The translations under genes were made by a program, and so were the position numbers. A DNA stretch of 17,492 nt. Origin: Flavobacteriaceae bacterium. Lineage in GTDB: Bacteria > Bacteroidota > Bacteroidia > Flavobacteriales > Flavobacteriaceae. The stretch spans positions 1 through 17,492 of the forward strand of contig JAGKWW010000063.1 in assembly GCA_021151665.1 (NCBI GenBank), read 5' to 3'. Shown piece after piece: positions 14,538-17,492 of this stretch (positions are counted from its first letter, which is position 1; every line of letters starts with the position of its first letter). The notes under the pieces are model-generated. The model saw nothing but the letters and a program-made list of their open reading frames with translations. It searched no databases and was not told where the DNA came from.

Positions 14538-14573
14538 TCAGTAAGATGTTTTATAAGTGCGCCGGGGCGCGTT

Positions 14574-15035
14574 CTATTTGTTTTTGTCTGTTTCGATATC
14601 GGGGCTGTAGATCATCTTATCGCCGATAAGGTTATTGATCACCTCTGCCACCTCTGCAAAATGCTCCAGCTTTTCGGCGCTTACATGTTGGCGTATAACA
14701 TCATTAAAGCGAAGCACGGTGTTTTTTGAAAGTTCCCTTTTTTCCTTCCCCAGTTTGGTAAGGTGGATGATAACGCCGCGCCCGTCTACCGGATTCTTCT
14801 TGCGCACAATAAGGCCTTTTTCTTCCATCGACTTTAGCGTGCGGGTAAGGCTTGTCGCCTCCATTCCCATTTGCGGACCCAACGCTGTAGATGATATGCC
14901 CTTTTCTTTATCTATGGAAAGCAGCGCAAATCCTATCGACATGGTTGCCCCATATTTAGAGGCTTCCTCATTATACATCCTTGATACTGCCTGCCAGGTT
15001 GCCCTCAGTATATAGTCTATCGTCTTATCTTTCAT
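14574..15035 (-). CDS. MarR-family transcriptional regulator
   Basis: Dimeric winged-helix regulator of 153 residues. The recognition helix lies at about 54-70 (MGMEATSLTRTLKSMEEKGLI) and the wing follows with the DGRG signature (84-87), as in typical MarR proteins. The helical ends form the dimer interface. It is the first gene of the fad operon, so it most likely represses the operon and itself. An acyl-CoA or fatty-acid ligand is an inference from context, not from the sequence. The start codon at 15035 is 13 nt from an exact TAnnTTTG box, giving a leader of about 8 nt. A 12-bp palindrome overlapping the promoter is a likely operator. Confidence 0.9.
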   Translation of the reverse strand: MKDKTIDYILRATWQAVSRMYNEEASKYGATMSIGFALLSIDKEKGISSTALGPQMGMEATSLTRTLKSMEEKGLIVRKKNPVDGRGVIIHLTKLGKEKRELSKNTVLRFNDVIRQHVSAEKLEHFAEVAEVINNLIGDKMIYSPDIETDKNK

Positions 15036-15048
15036 TATCTAAGGTTTT

Positions 15049-15078
15049 CAAATATACAAAAAATATTATGCATGCATA
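15049..15078 (-). promoter_or_regulatory. fad operon promoter with candidate MarR operator
   Basis: On the minus strand TATATTTG (15056-15049) is an exact TAnnTTTG. The perfect 12-bp palindrome TATGCATGCATA occupies 15067-15078, that is, the spacer and -33 region. No TTTG is found at the -33 position. A MarR dimer bound there would block polymerase. The palindrome size fits MarR sites, but the assignment rests on position. Confidence 0.55.
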
Positions 15079-15100
15079 TAATTTAGGTTAATTTTTTTTT

Positions 15101-15161
15101 AGCTCCTTAGCTTTGAGCCGCTAAGCTGCTTAGTAGCTTAGTAGCTGACCGCTCAGGAGCT
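15101..15161. repeat. Structured AG-rich repeat patch upstream of marR
   Basis: Inverted ends AGCTCCTTAGC (15101-15111) and GCTCAGGAGCT (15151-15161) match at 10 of 11 positions. Between them lie a tandem CTTAGTAG duplication (15129-15136 and 15137-15144) and several words beginning with AG at 7-8 bp intervals. The style resembles the heptad arrays around the S23 genes, but no S23 gene is present. There is no coding potential. Confidence 0.6.
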
Positions 15162-15202
15162 CCTCCAAGTAAATATACAAAATTCTGTAAGGGTAGAAAT
15201 GC

Positions 15203-15226
15203 AAAAACTCCCGATGAGGGAGCTTT
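15203..15226 (-). terminator. Terminator of the S41 peptidase unit
   Basis: On the minus strand CTCCC (15222-15218), loop TCATC and GGGAG (15212-15208) are followed by T5 (15207-15203). Outer A-T and G-U pairs lengthen the stem to about 9 bp. It begins a few bases past the peptidase stop codon and separates this unit from marR. Confidence 0.75.
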
Positions 15227-15228
15227 AT

Positions 15229-16590
15229 TTAAGGAATGTGGCGAAGGATGTAATCTAATGCAAGGTCGCGGCCGGTGACTTTATCATTTACCGATGGATA
15301 AATGGGGATATCCGGCAGTACCGGTGCATTTTTCTTTTCATTGCAGGCGGCGCCAATGTCATACGATGTGCTGAGGTTCATCCGGATGCCCGATTTCGGC
15401 AGGGTAAACGGATATACCTCGCCGAAATCATTTACATTTTCGCCCGTAACCTCTCCCACGATGGTGCCCAGCTTGTATTGCTTTACGGCATCGGCGAGCA
15501 TATTGGCGCTTGAATAGGTAAATGGGCCCATTATGAAAAATATTTTGCCGGTAAAGAGTTTGTCGCTTACAAAATCGTTCTCCCGAGGTGTGCAGTCTCC
15601 CCGCTGCCAGATGGTTCCGTCAGGCTGGTTGAGGTACTCGCTTCCGGTTTCGCCGTTCTGCCTCAGGTAGTCTTTATATTCCCGGCTCACTTTCCAGTAG
15701 CGCTTGCCCATCAGGTTGTATTTTTTCTTTGTAAGATAGGAGAGGAGCACATCGGCCAGCATGCTGTCGCCACCGCTGTTCTGCCTCAGGTCTATAGCAA
15801 TTGCAGGTATTTTCTGTTGGTCTAATGCTGTAAAGCACGAGTCGGCAAACTTTCCGAAATCTTCCCACTTGCCACTCATCGACATGAAGTTAAGATACCC
15901 AAGCTTGTTATCGATGACCCGGAAATCGTATTTTTTGTCCATGTGCGGCATGTTGGCCGCAAGCGATGCCCGGTAGCGCACCCCGTCATTTATTGTAACA
16001 CTGCCCGGCGTGCCATCCGGAGTAAAGTAACTTACGGTGAAGGGGGCTTTCTCTCCTAACAGGAAAAGGAAATGCGGAAACAGCCTTCCTGCCATTTCGC
16101 TGCGGTATTGAGGGGTCCCGCCGGTAAGGCTGGTAAACGTTGCGAGGAGGCTGGCTGCACTGCGGCCGTTTATGGCCAGCAACTGCGAACCGGGAACGAT
16201 GCCCCACTGCCCCGCCTGTTCCGGAAGATAAACTGACCCGGGTGTAACTACCACCTGGCACGGAAAGAAGGTTTCGTTTCTGTACTCATTTTTAAAAAGA
16301 GACTGTATCAGCGCAGGTGCCGTGTGGCCGTCACCAAGAAGCGCGGTAAGACGATAAAGCAACAGCGTAAAATCTTTGATTGCTATTGAGTCGCCTACCC
16401 CGGCGAGCAGTTGTTTTTCGGCTTTGGCGTATTCTTTTCGTGAAATGTTCTGATAGGGATTGTAATGCACCCTGTTGAGTATTTCGTGGTAGTGGGCAAT
16501 ATCGTTAAGGGCATCGGCGCGGCTCATTTTAAACTGTGCCAGGACACCGGTAGAAATCATTGCCGCAAAAAGCACGAAAGCCTTTTTCAT
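15229..16590 (-). CDS. Secreted S41-family serine peptidase
   Basis: Predicted exported peptidase of 453 residues with a signal peptide (MKKAFVLFAAMISTGVLA, cleavage near residue 19). A helical region follows. A PDZ-like stretch (about 115-150, GQWGIVPGSQLLAINGRS) may bind peptides. The S41 fold runs from about 225: IPAIAIDLRQNSGGDS (261-276), then the nucleophile region GPFTYSSANMLADAV (S360 or S361) and GTIVGEVTGE (E380, E384). H89 in LLGDGHT is the likely base. No lysine is found 25 residues after the serine, so it resembles the tricorn-core Ser/His type more than the CtpA Ser/Lys type. Substrate unknown. It starts 2 nt after the upstream gene, so the two are translationally close-coupled. 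Confidence 0.87.
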   Translation of the reverse strand: MKKAFVLFAAMISTGVLAQFKMSRADALNDIAHYHEILNRVHYNPYQNISRKEYAKAEKQLLAGVGDSIAIKDFTLLLYRLTALLGDGHTAPALIQSLFKNEYRNETFFPCQVVVTPGSVYLPEQAGQWGIVPGSQLLAINGRSAASLLATFTSLTGGTPQYRSEMAGRLFPHFLFLLGEKAPFTVSYFTPDGTPGSVTINDGVRYRASLAANMPHMDKKYDFRVIDNKLGYLNFMSMSGKWEDFGKFADSCFTALDQQKIPAIAIDLRQNSGGDSMLADVLLSYLTKKKYNLMGKRYWKVSREYKDYLRQNGETGSEYLNQPDGTIWQRGDCTPRENDFVSDKLFTGKIFFIMGPFTYSSANMLADAVKQYKLGTIVGEVTGENVNDFGEVYPFTLPKSGIRMNLSTSYDIGAACNEKKNAPVLPDIPIYPSVNDKVTGRDLALDYILRHIP

Positions 16591-16592
16591 AT

Positions 16593-17492
16593 CTATTTGA
16601 TCGCTTCTTTAAAATCGTGGTGGTCGCCGTATATCGAGCCGTTGTAGGCGCGGTAGTAAATGCTTTTTTTATTGGAGAAATCCATCCCTTTGTAAAAATC
16701 TTTGATCGCCTTGCGCACCCGCATATGTTCGCGCTCCGCAGCTTCGGCGCCACCCATCGGGGTGGGTGCAATATATTTAAACATCGGGTGGGTGCCTTCC
16801 GGGCTTTTTACATAGGTCAGTTCTATCACCTGCACATCCTTTCCGGCTTCGGGAAGCGCCTGCGGAAAATGATATTGCTTATTGCACTCGTCCATCCATT
16901 CTTTGGTGTAAAACTCAATTTTATCGGCATTATTATAAGCGAGGAGCGTGCCGGCCGGCTTCAGGCAGGTGCGCGCCACATCCGATGCAAAGAAAGCGTC
17001 CAGGATAAAACCTTTTTTCTCGGCCTGTTGCGCCATCTTATAATAGTCCTGCGCATCTTTGCCGTCTATGCCCCATAGTCCAAGCTTGAGGTCGGTTACC
17101 TTCCATTGCCCGTCTTCAAGCACGTAATGTACGGTAAGCAGGTAATCATCGGTACCGCCATATTTCATCCGAAGCATAGACAGGTACGACTCTTGGGTGT
17201 CCATCTCCAACGTAATTTTATAGTTTTTTTCATCCGACTCCATAACAGCATATCCCGGAACACGATCGTTTTTAATGTGGTATTCCTTAAAAACAGTGAA
17301 TTTCGGGTCGATGGTACCTTTACGGAATGGCCATACTACAGGTTCGATTTTGGCGCGAAGGTGTGCTACAAAATCTTTTGTGCCCAGGGCTTTGTATTCG
17401 TCGCTGTCGCTATTGAGCAGCGCCTGTACAAGCCTTTCATTATTTTTGGCGATGGTGTTACGAAGCTTTGCGTCAATCGCGGTCCCTTCGGT
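16593..17492 (-). CDS. Unrecognised protein, 5' end outside the window
   Basis: The frame is open from the stop codon at 16593 to the window edge, giving 299 visible residues; the true start is beyond 17492. An internal ATG at 17243 would give a 216-aa product, but the reading frame continues without a stop upstream and the extra sequence looks like normal protein (e.g. NERLVQALLNSDSDEYKALG), so the longer gene is preferred. There are no membrane segments in the visible part. A region of alternating strands (YLLTVHYVLEDGQWKVTDLKLGLWGIDGKDA) has the feel of an NTF2-like or immunity-type beta sheet. I do not recognise the family. It shares an operon with the S41 peptidase. Confidence 0.75.
   Translation of the reverse strand, partial: TEGTAIDAKLRNTIAKNNERLVQALLNSDSDEYKALGTKDFVAHLRAKIEPVVWPFRKGTIDPKFTVFKEYHIKNDRVPGYAVMESDEKNYKITLEMDTQESYLSMLRMKYGGTDDYLLTVHYVLEDGQWKVTDLKLGLWGIDGKDAQDYYKMAQQAEKKGFILDAFFASDVARTCLKPAGTLLAYNNADKIEFYTKEWMDECNKQYHFPQALPEAGKDVQVIELTYVKSPEGTHPMFKYIAPTPMGGAEAAEREHMRVRKAIKDFYKGMDFSNKKSIYYRAYNGSIYGDHHDFKEAIK

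Overview
The window reads as chromosomal DNA from a member of the Bacteroidota, most likely a Flavobacteriaceae species close to Flavobacterium. The evidence is the set of protein families (LETM1-related and DUF4142 proteins, S23-type four-helix-bundle genes inside operons), the lack of Shine-Dalgarno-like sites, and several promoters of the Bacteroidota type (TTTG, a spacer of about 18-19 bases, then TAnnTTTG or a close variant). I see no rRNA, tRNA, CRISPR array, transposase or phage genes.

Layout. Bases 1-1864: a small conserved ORF, then oxyR (minus) divergent from dps (plus), an oxidative-stress pair sharing one control region. Bases 1886-4612: a plus-strand stretch with a 97-aa membrane-anchored or secreted protein, a SulP-family anion transporter and a beta-carbonic anhydrase; the last two look like a bicarbonate-uptake unit ending at a strong terminator. 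Bases 4616-7259: two minus-strand genes, a DUF389 membrane protein and a LETM1-related protein, each with its own promoter. Bases 7260-7620: a 361-bp gene-free spacer. Bases 7621-8518: a DUF4142 lipoprotein and an unlisted 54-aa membrane protein (DUF5670/lmo0937 type), closed by two back-to-back terminators.

Bases 8556-15110 hold a minus-strand fatty-acid beta-oxidation operon. In transcription order it is a MarR-type regulator, FadN-type hydroxyacyl-CoA dehydrogenase/enoyl-CoA hydratase, FadA-type thiolase and FadE-type acyl-CoA dehydrogenase, the gene order of Bacillus subtilis fadNAE. Its two enzyme-gene junctions are each occupied by a gene for an S23-like (23S rRNA intervening-sequence family) four-helix-bundle protein.

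Those two insertions are the most interesting part of the window. Both ORFs are 122 codons, and both are bracketed by inverted arrays of 7-bp words that start with AG and end in AGAC next to the ORF. The complete units are 430 and 432 bp. Removing them on paper leaves operon spacers of 15 and 8 nt. The geometry matches rRNA intervening sequences (an ORF enclosed by a stem), but here it lies in an mRNA operon. I infer a mobile or formerly mobile element that may also act as an mRNA-processing stem. A gene-less patch of related AG-phased words lies upstream of marR at 15101-15161.

Bases 15203-17492: a secreted S41-family peptidase and, 2 nt upstream of it, the 3' part of an unrecognised gene that runs off the window edge.
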